Shown: one piece after another, positions 1-8,678 of the stretch
Position numbering within the stretch: the first letter of the stretch is position 1
How the letters are laid out: the number at the start of each line of letters is the position of its first letter
Assembly: GCF_000236565.1 (NCBI RefSeq)
Contig: NZ_AHAM01000330.1
Span: 1-51,195 of the forward strand
From: Mesorhizobium alhagi CCNWXJ12-2
GTDB lineage: Bacteria > Pseudomonadota > Alphaproteobacteria > Rhizobiales > Rhizobiaceae
Direction: 5' to 3'
Length of the DNA: 51,195 bases
Program-made: the position numbers and the translations under genes
Notes under the pieces: model-generated
What the model saw: the letters and a program-made list of their open reading frames with translations, nothing else
Told to the model about the DNA's origin: nothing
The model's database searches: none

Positions 1-1
1 C

Positions 2-1057
2 GTGCTCAATGTCGCCTATCCGCTCGCTCCGGTCAGCAAGGATGCAGTCGGCGGGGCCGAGCAGGTGCTGGTGGCGCTGGACAAGGCGCTTGTCGAAGCC
101 GGCCATCGCTCGATCGTGCTGGCCTGCGAGGGATCGAGCGTTGCCGGAACGCTGTTTGCCGTGCCGGCCGAAAGCGGCATGCTGGACGAGGCAGCCCGGC
201 AGCGCGCCCACGCTCGCCACCGGAAGGCGATCACAGCGGTGCGGCGGCGCTGGCCGGTCGATCTCGTGCACCTGCACGGCATCGACTTCCATGCCTACCT
301 GCCGGATGACGGCCCCACGCTTGTGACGCTGCATCTGCCGCTGGACTGGTATCCGCCGGGGACGCTCAGTCCGGCAAGGGACGATCTCTGGATGCATGCC
401 GTCTCGGAATCGCAGCAGGCCAGCGCACCGGCCGGCGCAAAGCTCAAGCCGCCGATCCCGAACGGCGTCGACATCGAGACGCTCGACTGCAGCCATAGCC
501 GGCGCGACTTCGCCCTTGTGCTAGGCCGCATCTGTCCTGAAAAGGGCGCGCACCTGGCGCTCGACGCTGCACGTCTGGCCGGGCTGTCGCTGATCGTCGG
601 AGGCCAAGTCTATCGCTACCAATGGCACGAGCGGTATTTCTCGGAAGAGATACTGCCCCGGCTCGACCAGCGGCGGCGCTTCCTCGGCCCGCTCGGATTC
701 CGGCGCAAGCGCCGCTTCCTCAATGCGGCGCGCTGTCTGGTGGTGCCGAGCCTTGCCGCCGAGACGAGTTCGCTGGTGGCGATGGAAGCGCTCGCCTGCG
801 GAACGCCGGTGGTGGCCTTCCCGAACGGCGCGCTGCCCGACGTCATCGAGCACGGCCGCACCGGCTTTCTCGTCAACGACGTCGCCGAAATGGCCGATGC
901 GATGATCGCGGCAAGAGACCTTGATCCGGAAGAATGCCGGGCGGCGGCGCGAAAGCGCTTTTCGCTCGACCGCATGGCCGCCGCCTATCTGGATGTTTAC
1001 AAAGCCTTGGCCGCGAGTGGCCGCAAGGAGGCGGTCCTCCCGGCGGCCGCTATGTGA
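2..1057 (+). CDS. Glycosyltransferase family 4, 5' end possibly cut by window edge
   Basis: A GT-B fold glycosyltransferase that would transfer a sugar from an activated donor to a glycan or lipid acceptor in the cytoplasm. The N-terminus (LNVAYPLAPV, then DAVGGAEQV) is the acceptor-side Rossmann strand and glycine loop. The C-terminal half has the GT4 donor site: GRICPEKG, then the E-x7-E motif in ETSSLVAMEALACGTPVV and a following DVIEHGRTGFLV. The first readable codon is a GTG at the very edge; family members usually have a few residues before this strand, so the true start is probably outside the window. It overlaps the downstream acetyltransferase remnant by four bases, suggesting an original operon. 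Acceptor and sugar are not predictable. Confidence 0.85.
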   Translation: MLNVAYPLAPVSKDAVGGAEQVLVALDKALVEAGHRSIVLACEGSSVAGTLFAVPAESGMLDEAARQRAHARHRKAITAVRRRWPVDLVHLHGIDFHAYLPDDGPTLVTLHLPLDWYPPGTLSPARDDLWMHAVSESQQASAPAGAKLKPPIPNGVDIETLDCSHSRRDFALVLGRICPEKGAHLALDAARLAGLSLIVGGQVYRYQWHERYFSEEILPRLDQRRRFLGPLGFRRKRRFLNAARCLVVPSLAAETSSLVAMEALACGTPVVAFPNGALPDVIEHGRTGFLVNDVAEMADAMIAARDLDPEECRAAARKRFSLDRMAAAYLDVYKALAASGRKEAVLPAAAM

Positions 1058-1270
1058 GCGCGATGCCGCTGCGGGCCGAGATCGTCACAGACAGTGGGGC
1101 ATTCGAAGCGCTTGCACCACAGTGGTGGGGACTGTGGCGGCGCTGCCCGTCCGCCACGCCATTCCAGACGCCGGCTTGGCTGCTGCCCTGGTGGCGGCAT
1201 TTCGCGCCGGGCGATCGCCGTGTGGAGGGAAGACCGCCTCATCGGTCTCGCGCCTGGAACCAATGGGTAG
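1054..1270 (+). pseudogene. Frameshifted, truncated GNAT-type acetyltransferase remnant
   Basis: Translation from GTG at 1054 (or ATG at 1063) gives an N-terminus typical of CelD-like GNAT proteins (FQTPAWLLPWWRHFAPGD). After about 1213 the homologous continuation (IAVWREDRLIGLAP) is in the next frame and ends at a stop at 1268-1270. The original frame runs on without similarity to 1341. So there is a frameshift near 1205-1213 and the rest of the gene, normally about 300-400 residues, is missing. What is seen is the two-frame continuity; family assignment is from the motif pattern. Being coupled to the upstream glycosyltransferase, it was probably once a glycan-modifying acetyltransferase. 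Confidence 0.65.
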
Positions 1271-1541
1271 CGGAATTGTTGATGCTGTGGTCCGCACGGA
1301 GGGAAGAGACGTGCCGCCGAAATCGATGGACGCCGTTCTGAAGCATTTGCCGCTCAGGATCGGCGCTTACGTGCCCGACGATCTCCTGGAAGACTGGTTT
1401 GCCCCCGGAACCGGCATGAAGCCGGCCAGCGATCAGGCGCTCAGCGCGGCAAAGGCCTATGGCTGGCGCTTCGAATGCGAGTTCAAATACTACCCGGAGC
1501 GCATGGAAGGGGTGTTCTGGAAATGGGTTCCAGCGATCTGA
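1264..1541 (+). CDS. Small hypothetical protein or C-terminal gene remnant
   Basis: An open frame of 92 codons if read from ATG 1264, or 71 residues from ATG 1326. The part from about 1326 reads like real protein (LPLRIGAYVPDDLLEDWF, then a Tyr/Phe/Trp-rich tail FKYYPERMEGVFWKW). I do not recognise the family. It directly follows the broken acetyltransferase, so it may be the 3' part of a deleted gene rather than an intact small gene. There is no convincing ribosome binding site at either ATG. After it, 1542-1641 holds only a short palindrome (GGTTCCGGAACC, 1562-1573) before the convergent phnY gene. Confidence 0.35.
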
Positions 1542-1641
1542 GCCGGCAGCCGGCTCTATGGGGTTCCGGAACCAAACCAGCGGCATCTTTGGATGGTGAT
1601 GTGAGCGGCGATCTCCGCCAGCTAATAAAGGCGGGTGCCTG

Positions 1642-3096
1642 TCACCAAGGCAAGGAGAACGCTTTGAGGTTTGTGTAACTTTTCATCGCCTCGATAACGC
1701 CTTCCTTGTAGCCGTTGCCGCTGTCCTTGATGCCGCCGAAGGGGGACATCTCGATGCGGTAGCCCGGCACTTCCCAGATGTTGACAGTTCCGACCTTCAG
1801 GCCGGCGATGTATTTCTGCATGCGGCGAAAGTCGTTGGTGCAGACGCCCGACGACAACCCGAAGGCAGTCGAGTTGGAGAGTGCGATCATAGCATCGTCA
1901 TCGTCGGGGGCGCGGATGATCGGGATGATCGGGCCGAAAGTTTCTTCCATCACCAACTCGGACTGGTGGGGCACGCGGTCGACGACGATCGGCGGCAACA
2001 ACGCGCCCCTGCGGCCTGGATTGTAGAGCACTTCGGCGCCTTGTTCCTCGGCCATATGGACGCGAGCCTCGAACAGCGCCGCCGCCTTTTCGTGAACGAC
2101 GGTGCCGAGATCGATGTCGCGGTCCATCGGATCGCCAAATCGGATTTTCTTGGCGCGCTCCAGCACCAGCGGGACAAAACGGTCGGCGACGCTCTCCTGG
2201 CACAATATGCGCTTCACCGCCGTGCAGCGCTGACCGGAATTTTTGGTGGCGCCGGCGACGGCGAGATCGGCCGCCTTGGCCAGGTCGTCGTCGGAGAGAT
2301 CATTGAGGATGATCAGCGGATCGTTGCCGCCGAGTTCCAGCACGGCGCGGCGGTAGCCAGCCGTATTGGCGATCATTTTTCCGACCGGCACGCCGCCGGT
2401 GAATGTAATCGATTCGATGTTGTCGTTGGTGATCATCTCCATGCCGATGTCGGCCGGCCAGCCGGTGACGACGGAGAGCATTTCCGGCGGCAGGCCGGCC
2501 TCATAAAGGATGTCGGCAAGGATCAGCGCGGTCATCGGCGTCAGTTCGGTTGGCTTTACCACCACGCAATTGTTGGTGGCGATGGCTGGCGCAACCTTGT
2601 GCGAGACCATGTTGAGCGGATGGTTGAACGGCGTGATCGCCGAAATCGCCTTCAGCGGCTCGCGCGTCGTGAAGATCTTGCGTGCCTTGCCGTGCGGGGT
2701 CAGGTCGCAGGAGAATATCTGGCCGTCGTCTTGGATGCACATCTGCGCCGACAGCGTGAACACGTCATAGGCGCGGCCGATTTCATAGAGCGAATCGGCT
2801 TTCGAAATGCCGAGTTCCAGTGTGATCAGGTCGGAGATCTCCTCGCGACGCGAAGCAAGCGCATCGGCGGTCCGAAACAGGATCTGCTGACGCTCGTAGC
2901 GCGTCAGCTTCGATGTGTAGTTGGCCGCAATCTCGAAAGCCTGGCGCGCATGCTCGGCACGGCCAGCCGGAACCGTTCCGATCACCGCATTGGTATAAGG
3001 ATAGTGAACATTGACGACGCCATCTGCATTGACCATGCGCCCGGCGATGCGCATCGGTTCGTGACGAACGGTGAACGCAGCTTCGGCCTTGGTCAT
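1642..3096 (-). CDS. phnY: Phosphonoacetaldehyde dehydrogenase
   Basis: An NAD(P)-dependent aldehyde dehydrogenase of 484 residues, the length of S. meliloti PhnY, which oxidises phosphonoacetaldehyde to phosphonoacetate in the cytoplasm. Visible family residues are the oxyanion Asn158 (TPFNHPLN), general base Glu254 (LELGGNDP) and nucleophile Cys291 ([10 protein letters not shown]). The specific assignment rests on the gene immediately upstream being phosphonoacetate hydrolase, whose stop is two bases from this ATG, so the two are co-transcribed. Together they turn phosphonoacetaldehyde into acetate plus phosphate. The transaminase PhnW, which makes the aldehyde from 2-aminoethylphosphonate, is not in the window. 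A generic aldehyde dehydrogenase is the alternative, made unlikely by context. Confidence 0.88.
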   Translation of the reverse strand: MTKAEAAFTVRHEPMRIAGRMVNADGVVNVHYPYTNAVIGTVPAGRAEHARQAFEIAANYTSKLTRYERQQILFRTADALASRREEISDLITLELGISKADSLYEIGRAYDVFTLSAQMCIQDDGQIFSCDLTPHGKARKIFTTREPLKAISAITPFNHPLNMVSHKVAPAIATNNCVVVKPTELTPMTALILADILYEAGLPPEMLSVVTGWPADIGMEMITNDNIESITFTGGVPVGKMIANTAGYRRAVLELGGNDPLIILNDLSDDDLAKAADLAVAGATKNSGQRCTAVKRILCQESVADRFVPLVLERAKKIRFGDPMDRDIDLGTVVHEKAAALFEARVHMAEEQGAEVLYNPGRRGALLPPIVVDRVPHQSELVMEETFGPIIPIIRAPDDDDAMIALSNSTAFGLSSGVCTNDFRRMQKYIAGLKVGTVNIWEVPGYRIEMSPFGGIKDSGNGYKEGVIEAMKSYTNLKAFSLPW

Positions 3097-3098
3097 GG

Positions 3099-4364
3099 TC
3101 AGGCTCCGACAGGCAGGGCCGCAGCTATCGCGGCATAGTGAAAGGCGTCGAAATTACGAAGCGCCGGCGCATGCGGCAGATCGTGCAGCCTGCGGTTGAC
3201 GATGAACGGCACCGCCTGCTCGGTCAGTCCGCCATGCGAACGCAGGGGCTCGTCGAGCGCCGCCAGATCATGCCGATGCGCGCTGGTGCCGATCGTCTTA
3301 TTCTCCGAAGAAACGAGCACAATGTCGCCGATGCGATCGGAGGGCAGTTCGAAGCGCTCGCAGGCGGCCGCATTGTCGATGACGACATCGATGCCGTCGA
3401 TCGCCGCCAGCCTGGCCATGACGTCGGCCCGGTCGCAGCCTTCCGGCAGATAGGCGGTGGCGAACGAGCCGAGTGCGCCGTGATGCACGACATAGGGATC
3501 GGTGATCGGCAGGATGACGCGGGCGGCGTCATTGCCGAGCCACTCGTCGAGCTGATCCTGGACATAGACGACGTCCGGCGAACCGTCAGCCCTGTGCTTG
3601 GGTTTCATGCCGTGGTCTGCGGTCACTACGATTGCGGCGCCCAGCGCGTCGAGTTCGGCAAGATACTTGTCGAACATTTCGTAGAAGGCGTTGGCCTGGG
3701 GCGTCCCTGGCGCATATTTGTGCTGCACATAATCGGTCGTCGTCAGATACATCACGTCCGGCTTGAACCACTTCAAAAGTTCGACGCCGGCGGCGAAGAC
3801 GAATTCCGACAGTTCGGCCGAATAGACTTCCGGCACCGGCAGGCCGAAATGCTTCGAGGCATTGTCGATGCCGTGCTCGGCCAAGGTCGTTGTGTCCGAC
3901 TTCTCCGCCGAAAAGCACATCGCGCGGCCGCCGGCGAAGTCGAGCCCATGGCCGAGCAGCGCGCGCAGCTTGTCCTTGGCGGTGACCACCGCGACCCGGG
4001 CGCCGGCATCGCAATAGGCCTTGAAGATGGTCGGCGCGCGCAAGAAGCGCGGGTCGTTCATCATCACTTCCTTGCCGGTCTCGCGCTCGTAAAGGTAGTT
4101 GCCGCAGATGCCGTGGACCGATGGCGGACGGCCGGTGGCGATCGACAAATTGTTCGGATTGGTGAAGCTCGGGATGACGCTGTAGGCCGTGCGCACCGTG
4201 CCCTTTTCCTTGATCCGGACCAAGGCCGGCATCAGCCCGGCCTTGATGGCTTCGTCGAGATAAGCCGGCTCGCAGCCGTCGAGGCAGATCCCGATTGCCG
4301 GCACACGCGGCCAGGCATAGGACCGCCCATTGACGGACACGGTGACGGGGGACATCTGGTTCAT
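3099..4364 (-). CDS. phnA: Phosphonoacetate hydrolase
   Basis: A zinc-dependent C-P bond hydrolase of the alkaline phosphatase superfamily that splits phosphonoacetate into acetate and phosphate. With the start at ATG 4364 the protein is 421 residues and the active site falls where expected: Asp29 (GICLDGCEP), nucleophile Thr68 (PSFTNPNN), Asp211 and His215 (TDYVQHKY), Asp250-His251 (TADHGMKP) and His377 (SHGGLTEQ). These positions fit the S. meliloti enzyme as I remember it. The reading frame is open further upstream, but those extra codons have no family-like sequence, and a purine-rich stretch precedes 4364. First gene of a phnA-phnY operon; a palindrome lies about 100 bases upstream. Confidence 0.93.
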   Translation of the reverse strand: MNQMSPVTVSVNGRSYAWPRVPAIGICLDGCEPAYLDEAIKAGLMPALVRIKEKGTVRTAYSVIPSFTNPNNLSIATGRPPSVHGICGNYLYERETGKEVMMNDPRFLRAPTIFKAYCDAGARVAVVTAKDKLRALLGHGLDFAGGRAMCFSAEKSDTTTLAEHGIDNASKHFGLPVPEVYSAELSEFVFAAGVELLKWFKPDVMYLTTTDYVQHKYAPGTPQANAFYEMFDKYLAELDALGAAIVVTADHGMKPKHRADGSPDVVYVQDQLDEWLGNDAARVILPITDPYVVHHGALGSFATAYLPEGCDRADVMARLAAIDGIDVVIDNAAACERFELPSDRIGDIVLVSSENKTIGTSAHRHDLAALDEPLRSHGGLTEQAVPFIVNRRLHDLPHAPALRNFDAFHYAAIAAALPVGA

Positions 4365-4466
4365 CGGCGTTCCCTGGCTTGGGGCGGGCCGAGCACTGAC
4401 AGTGCCTACCGCCTCGGATATCGTTCGAGGTCTATCTGGACCCAAACCAATCCATTTGCCAAATTG

Positions 4467-4479
4467 CAATTCTGAATTG
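4467..4479. promoter_or_regulatory. Palindrome upstream of phnA, possible operator
   Basis: CAATTCTGAATTG is an odd palindrome with 6-base arms in the AT-rich part of the 237-base region ahead of phnA. Position and AT-richness fit a promoter/operator, but no regulator gene for phnA is adjacent, so the binding protein is unknown. It may be chance. Confidence 0.3.
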
Positions 4480-4601
4480 AATCGATAGGTCGCTGCTATA
4501 GTTCGTCGCCAGCTTGCTCTCGCCAAGCGGCTGCTCAGGGTCGACCCGGCCGCAGAACGAAGAAGGCAGGTTTGGCCCAGTAAGGCTTGCGCATCTCCAC
4601 T

Positions 4602-5696
4602 TCACAGACTTTGATCCTGACTTCGCCGCGAGTGAGCCTTTGGAGCGGCTTGCGCGGGCGGGAGGTTCTCACGGAGGATGAGGTCCATCTTGAACGGCCG
4701 ATGTCCGGCGCGCTGCCCCGACAGTTCTTCCGGTGTGAGGGAAAATTGCGCGAGAGCCTCGCTGATGATCGCGTCCGGGTCCGAATTGATCACCGCATCC
4801 ATCGTGCCTTCGATCAGCAGGCGCCGGGTATCGGGCGTCAGGCCGTGGCCGATGAAGACGATCTGCCCCGCTTTGTTGCGCTCGCGCAGCGCTCGGGCAA
4901 TTCCGTCCGAGGATCCGCCGACATTATAGATGCCGGCCATATCCGGATTCTGCTCCAGCAACGAAAGCGTATGGCGGTAATTCTCATTGCGATCGTCGTG
5001 GCCTTCGCGCATCCCGATCACCCTGAGACCCGGATGCGCTTCCTCGATCAGGCCGAGAAAGCCCATTTCGCGTTCAGCGTGGGCTCTGTAGTTGCGGCTT
5101 CCGGCCACCAGTGCGACGCTGCCCTGGCTCGGGCGGCAGAACCGCCCGAGCAGATGGGCCGCAGTGCGTCCCGCCGCCTGATTGTCGAGGCCGATATAGG
5201 CTTCCCGACTCGGATGCGGCAGGTCCGACACGATCGTGACGAGCCGCGTGCCGCCAGCGCTGACCTCCTCCGCTGCCTCGCGCACCAGTGGATGGTCGAT
5301 CGCCATGAAGGCAATGCCATCCGCCCACCGGGCATGGTGACGGATCGCAGCGGCCAGCGCCGCGGCGTCGAAGCTCTCGATGAAGAAGCAGCGCAAAGGC
5401 GCGGCCTCGCGCGAGCGCGTGTCGGCCACGGCCCGCACCTTCTCGCCGAGCAGCCTGAGATACGGATTCGTCCCCATCGGCAGCAGGAAGGCGACATTGG
5501 GCGGGCGCGGCTTGGCAAGGCGCGCATGTTCGGCCTCGCTCATGTAACCCAGATCCAGCGCCGTCTTCAGCACCCGCTCCACCGTGCGCGTCTTCACCCC
5601 CTTGCGCCGGTTGAGCACCCGGTCGACCGTAGCGAGCGAAACGCCTGCGGCCTTGGCCACATCCGCCATAGACGGCGCGCCGGAATCGGATAACAC
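4602..5696 (-). CDS. LacI-family transcriptional regulator
   Basis: A 364-residue regulator with an N-terminal LacI helix-turn-helix (MADVAKAAGVSLATVDRVLN, near residues 10-29) and a periplasmic-binding-protein-like effector domain that normally binds a sugar or sugar acid. GTG 5696 is chosen as start because GAGGTG lies about seven bases ahead of it and because the helix-turn-helix then begins near the N-terminus, as usual in the family; an ATG at 5735 is an alternative. The gene diverges from the TRAP / RuBisCO-like operon, and a shared repeat (CGTCAAAACAC) occurs both at its own start and just before dctP. Repression of both genes, relieved by the transported sugar acid or a metabolite, is an inference from that layout. 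Confidence 0.85.
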   Translation of the reverse strand: MLSDSGAPSMADVAKAAGVSLATVDRVLNRRKGVKTRTVERVLKTALDLGYMSEAEHARLAKPRPPNVAFLLPMGTNPYLRLLGEKVRAVADTRSREAAPLRCFFIESFDAAALAAAIRHHARWADGIAFMAIDHPLVREAAEEVSAGGTRLVTIVSDLPHPSREAYIGLDNQAAGRTAAHLLGRFCRPSQGSVALVAGSRNYRAHAEREMGFLGLIEEAHPGLRVIGMREGHDDRNENYRHTLSLLEQNPDMAGIYNVGGSSDGIARALRERNKAGQIVFIGHGLTPDTRRLLIEGTMDAVINSDPDAIISEALAQFSLTPEELSGQRAGHRPFKMDLILRENLPPAQAAPKAHSRRSQDQSL

Positions 5697-5729
5697 GTCA
5701 AAACACCTCAAAAGTAAACGTTTGACGTG
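5694..5729. promoter_or_regulatory. Inverted repeat over the LacI-type gene start, probable autoregulatory operator
   Basis: CACGTCAAA (5694-5702) and TTTGACGTG (5721-5729) form a perfect 9-base inverted repeat with an 18-base spacer. It covers the GTG start and ribosome binding site of the regulator gene. The left part, CGTCAAAACACCTCA (5696-5710), recurs with one change at 5806-5820 before dctP. Confidence 0.5.
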
Positions 5730-5805
5730 AAGCATCACGCTTCCTAGCCTTGTGTCAAGAGGCGCTGCGATGGAGGAGACAAATACGCATCGCTGCCTCG
5801 ACAAA

Positions 5806-5820
5806 CGTCAAAACACGTCA
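5806..5820. promoter_or_regulatory. Second copy of the CGTCAAAACAC repeat before dctP, probable operator
   Basis: CGTCAAAACACGTCA ends 12 bases before the dctP ATG and almost touches its ribosome binding site (GGGAGG). It matches 14 of 15 bases of the repeat at 5696-5710. A site here would block transcription or translation of the TRAP operon when occupied by the adjacent LacI-type protein. Confidence 0.5.
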
Positions 5821-5832
5821 TGGGAGGATGTG

Positions 5833-6846
5833 ATGAATTCAATCAGGATTACCCGGCGCGGCGTGCTGGCGTTGGGACTAGGCGCCGGCGCCGCCACAAT
5901 CGCGCCTCGCCTTGCGCGGGCGCAGTCGGTCACGCTGCGCTATGGCCACAACAACGAGCCGGCGAGCGTCGCCGGCGCGCAGGCCGACTGGTTCGCCGAG
6001 GCGGTCGGCAAACATTCGGGCGGCGACCTGGCCGTCCAGGTCTTCCCGGCCTCGCAGCTTGGCAAGCTCCAGGAATTGGCGGAAGCCGTATCGCTCGGCG
6101 CAATCGCCTTTTCGCACAACACCGCCGGCGGCATCGGCTCGCTCTACGAGCCCTTCGCCGCGCTCGACACCCCCTATCTCTACCGCGACGTCGATCACCT
6201 CATGAAGGTTATGGACATCAACTCGCCGGTCATGCAGGAGCTGAACACCGGCCTGATCGAGGCGGCCAATGTGCGGGTCATCTACGCGCATTATTTCGGC
6301 CGTCGGAACCTGACCGCCAACAAGGCGGTCTACAAGCCTTCCGATCTCGCCGGCGAAAAAATCCGCGCCGTGCCGTTCCCGATCTATACCACCGCCGTCG
6401 AGGGCATGGGCGCCGCGGCCGTGCCGGTTGACTGGTCGGAAGTGCCGACTGCGCTGGCCACCGGCGTCGTGGCCGGGCAGGAAAACCCGGTCAACGTGGT
6501 CTTGAACGTCAAGCTCTATGAGGTGCAGTCGCACCTGATGCTGACCGGGCACATGTCGAACGCCGAAGTCGTCGTGATGAACGAGGACGCCTGGCAGGGG
6601 TTGTCGGACCCGCAGAAGGAGGCGGTCGCCGCCGCTTCGCTCGAGATCCGTGATCGCGCGACAAAGGCCATCCAGGAGAATGAGGAAAAGGACACGCAGG
6701 CCTTGCGCGACAAAGGTATGACGGTGATCGGTCCGGAGGACGGATTGGATGTCGAGGCATTCCAGGCGTCTGTGAGCAAGCTGGTCGAAGAGCGCTTCGG
6801 CGGGAAGTACGGCGCGCTCTACGAGAAGATCAAGGCGATCGCCTGA
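5833..6846 (+). CDS. dctP: TRAP transporter substrate-binding protein (DctP type)
   Basis: The periplasmic solute receptor of a TRAP transporter, 337 residues. The N-terminus has a twin-arginine-like signal (ITRRGVLALG, residues 6-15) with a likely cleavage site after ARAQ near residue 31. The family carboxylate-binding arginine is probably Arg178 (GEKIRAVPFP), followed by the ligand-loop motif GQENP (215-219). DctP proteins bind organic or sugar acids through that arginine, which fits the sugar-acid kinase downstream. The start at ATG 5833 follows GGGAGG; an upstream in-frame ATG at 5770 lacks one. First gene of the operon opposite the LacI-type regulator. Confidence 0.92.
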   Translation: MNSIRITRRGVLALGLGAGAATIAPRLARAQSVTLRYGHNNEPASVAGAQADWFAEAVGKHSGGDLAVQVFPASQLGKLQELAEAVSLGAIAFSHNTAGGIGSLYEPFAALDTPYLYRDVDHLMKVMDINSPVMQELNTGLIEAANVRVIYAHYFGRRNLTANKAVYKPSDLAGEKIRAVPFPIYTTAVEGMGAAAVPVDWSEVPTALATGVVAGQENPVNVVLNVKLYEVQSHLMLTGHMSNAEVVVMNEDAWQGLSDPQKEAVAAASLEIRDRATKAIQENEEKDTQALRDKGMTVIGPEDGLDVEAFQASVSKLVEERFGGKYGALYEKIKAIA

Positions 6847-6874
6847 TCGGGCAGACAGGCGGAGGCGGACAGAT

Positions 6875-7396
6875 ATGAGCGGGATCGCGACCCCCGGCGC
6901 GGGCAGCAGGGCATTGGAGACGGTCGCGCTCGCCTGTCGCACGGTCGCCATGCTGTTCCTTGCGCTGCTGAGCGTCCTCATCGTGGCGCAAGTGGTCGGC
7001 CGCAACGTCTTCGACCTCGGCATGCCCTGGGCCGACGAACTGGCCCGCGTCAGCGGCATCGCGCTCGTCTTCCTGTGCGTGCCGCTGCTGGCCCTGCGCG
7101 GCCGGCATGTCGCGGTCGACATGGTGCCGATGCTCCTGCCGCCGCGTGCTCGGCGTGTGTTCCTGTTCGCGACGGAGGTCATGGTGTTGGCTTTCTGCGT
7201 TCTGGCGCTCTACGGGCTGCAGGCGTTCCTCCCTCGGGCCGGCAAGTTCGCGACGCCCGCCATGGGCATCTCCAACTGGCTCGTTTATGCCCCCGCAGTC
7301 ATCGGTTTCGCCCTGATGGCGATCGTGACGCTGCTCCGTCTGGCCACACTCATGCGCGGCGAAGAGCCGGCGCGCCCGGAAATAACCGCGCTATGA
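6875..7396 (+). CDS. dctQ: TRAP transporter small permease (DctQ type)
   Basis: A 173-residue inner-membrane protein with four predicted hydrophobic helices, the usual DctQ architecture. The conserved segment GRNVFDLGMPWADELAR sits between helices 1 and 2. DctQ binds the large permease DctM and is required for Na+-driven uptake. Its stop overlaps the dctM start (ATGA), so the two subunits are translationally coupled. It starts 28 bases after dctP, behind a GGAGGCGG ribosome binding site. Confidence 0.9.
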   Translation: MSGIATPGAGSRALETVALACRTVAMLFLALLSVLIVAQVVGRNVFDLGMPWADELARVSGIALVFLCVPLLALRGRHVAVDMVPMLLPPRARRVFLFATEVMVLAFCVLALYGLQAFLPRAGKFATPAMGISNWLVYAPAVIGFALMAIVTLLRLATLMRGEEPARPEITAL

Positions 7397-8670
7397 GCCT
7401 CGTTCTCGTCATCGTTTTCCTGGCGGCGCTGATTGCCGGGGCGCCGATTGCCGTCGCACTCGGGCTTGCCTCGGGCGTCGCCATCATCGCGTTCGATCTT
7501 CCAATCCACGTGCTGGCGCAGCGGGCGGTCAATGCGCTCGATTCGACGCCGCTGCTGGCCGTGCCGCTCTTCATCCTCGCCGCGAGCCTGCTCAACGCGA
7601 TCGGCGTGACGACGCATATTTTTGATCTCGTCCGGCTCGTCGTCGGCCGCATCCGCGGCGCGGTGGCGCAGGTATCGATCCTCGTCAGCCTGATCTTTTC
7701 CGGGGTGTCGGGCGCGGCTCTTGCCGACATAGGCGCGCTCGGCAAGATCCAGATCGACCAGATGACCGGGCAGGGCTACCGCAAGAGCTTCGCGGCCGGC
7801 ATCACGATGGCCGCAGCCACCATCGGCCCGATCTTTCCGCCTTCGATCCCGATCATCATCTATGCGAGCGTCACGAACGTCTCGGCGGTACAGCTTCTCG
7901 TCGCCGGCATCGTGCCGGCGCTGATCATCACATTTTTCCTGATGGCGCAGGTCGCGATCATGGCGCGGCTCTACGACCTGCCGCGCGACACGGTGAGCCC
8001 GTCATTGCGCGCCGTGGCGAAAAAGGCGGTGATCTCCTTCCCCGCGCTGCTTGCGCCGGTGCTGCTGATCGGCGGATTGCTCAGCGGCTATTTCGGGCCG
8101 ACGGAGGTTGCGGGCGTCACGGTCGCCTATGCGCTGGCGATCGGCTTTGGAGTCTACCGCACGCTGACATGGCGAGCGGTTTGGGAGAGCCTGCGCGAGA
8201 CGGTCGAGGCGACTTCCGGCATACTCTTCATCGTCTCGACGGCGGCCGTATTCGCCTGGGTGCTGACGCTCGACCAGGTGCCTGCAAGGGCGGGCGAATT
8301 TCTGCTCGGGCTCTCCGACAATGCCTTCGTCCTGCTCCTGCTGGTTAATATCCTTCTGCTGATCGTCGGCATGTTCCTGGAATCGATCGCCGCCATCCTG
8401 ATCATCGCCCCGATCGTCGCGCCCGCCCTGCATGCGGCGGGAGTCGATCCGTTGCAGCTCGGCATCGTCTTCGTGCTCAACCTGATGATCGGCCTGCTGA
8501 CGCCGCCGGTCGGCATGAGCCTCTACATGGTGTCGATCGTCGCAAAGATGCCGGTGCATTCCGTCATTCGCGGCGTGCTGCCTTTCTTCATTCCGCTGAT
8601 CCTCTCGCTGCTGGTCGTTTCCGCCGTTCCCGCGGTGTCGACCTGGCTGCCCAAACTCATCACGCAATAG
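7393..8670 (+). CDS. dctM: TRAP transporter large permease (DctM type)
   Basis: A 425-residue polytopic membrane protein, the transport subunit of a tripartite Na+-coupled TRAP system. Family signatures are visible: NAIGVTTHIFDLVRLVVG, FSGVSGAALADIGALG, TMAAATIGPIFPPSIPIIIY and, in the C-terminal half, MFLESIAAILIIAPI and LLTPPVGMSLY. Start at ATG 7393 overlaps the dctQ stop. With dctP it should import a carboxylate-bearing solute, which the following three genes would process. Confidence 0.93.
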   Translation: MSLVLVIVFLAALIAGAPIAVALGLASGVAIIAFDLPIHVLAQRAVNALDSTPLLAVPLFILAASLLNAIGVTTHIFDLVRLVVGRIRGAVAQVSILVSLIFSGVSGAALADIGALGKIQIDQMTGQGYRKSFAAGITMAAATIGPIFPPSIPIIIYASVTNVSAVQLLVAGIVPALIITFFLMAQVAIMARLYDLPRDTVSPSLRAVAKKAVISFPALLAPVLLIGGLLSGYFGPTEVAGVTVAYALAIGFGVYRTLTWRAVWESLRETVEATSGILFIVSTAAVFAWVLTLDQVPARAGEFLLGLSDNAFVLLLLVNILLLIVGMFLESIAAILIIAPIVAPALHAAGVDPLQLGIVFVLNLMIGLLTPPVGMSLYMVSIVAKMPVHSVIRGVLPFFIPLILSLLVVSAVPAVSTWLPKLITQ

Positions 8671-8678
8671 GATTTCAC

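Noticed and set aside
1966-4475. Two plus-strand frames of 390 and 445 codons opposite phnY and phnA
   Set aside because: Antisense to genes with complete catalytic residues; translations show only compositional bias.
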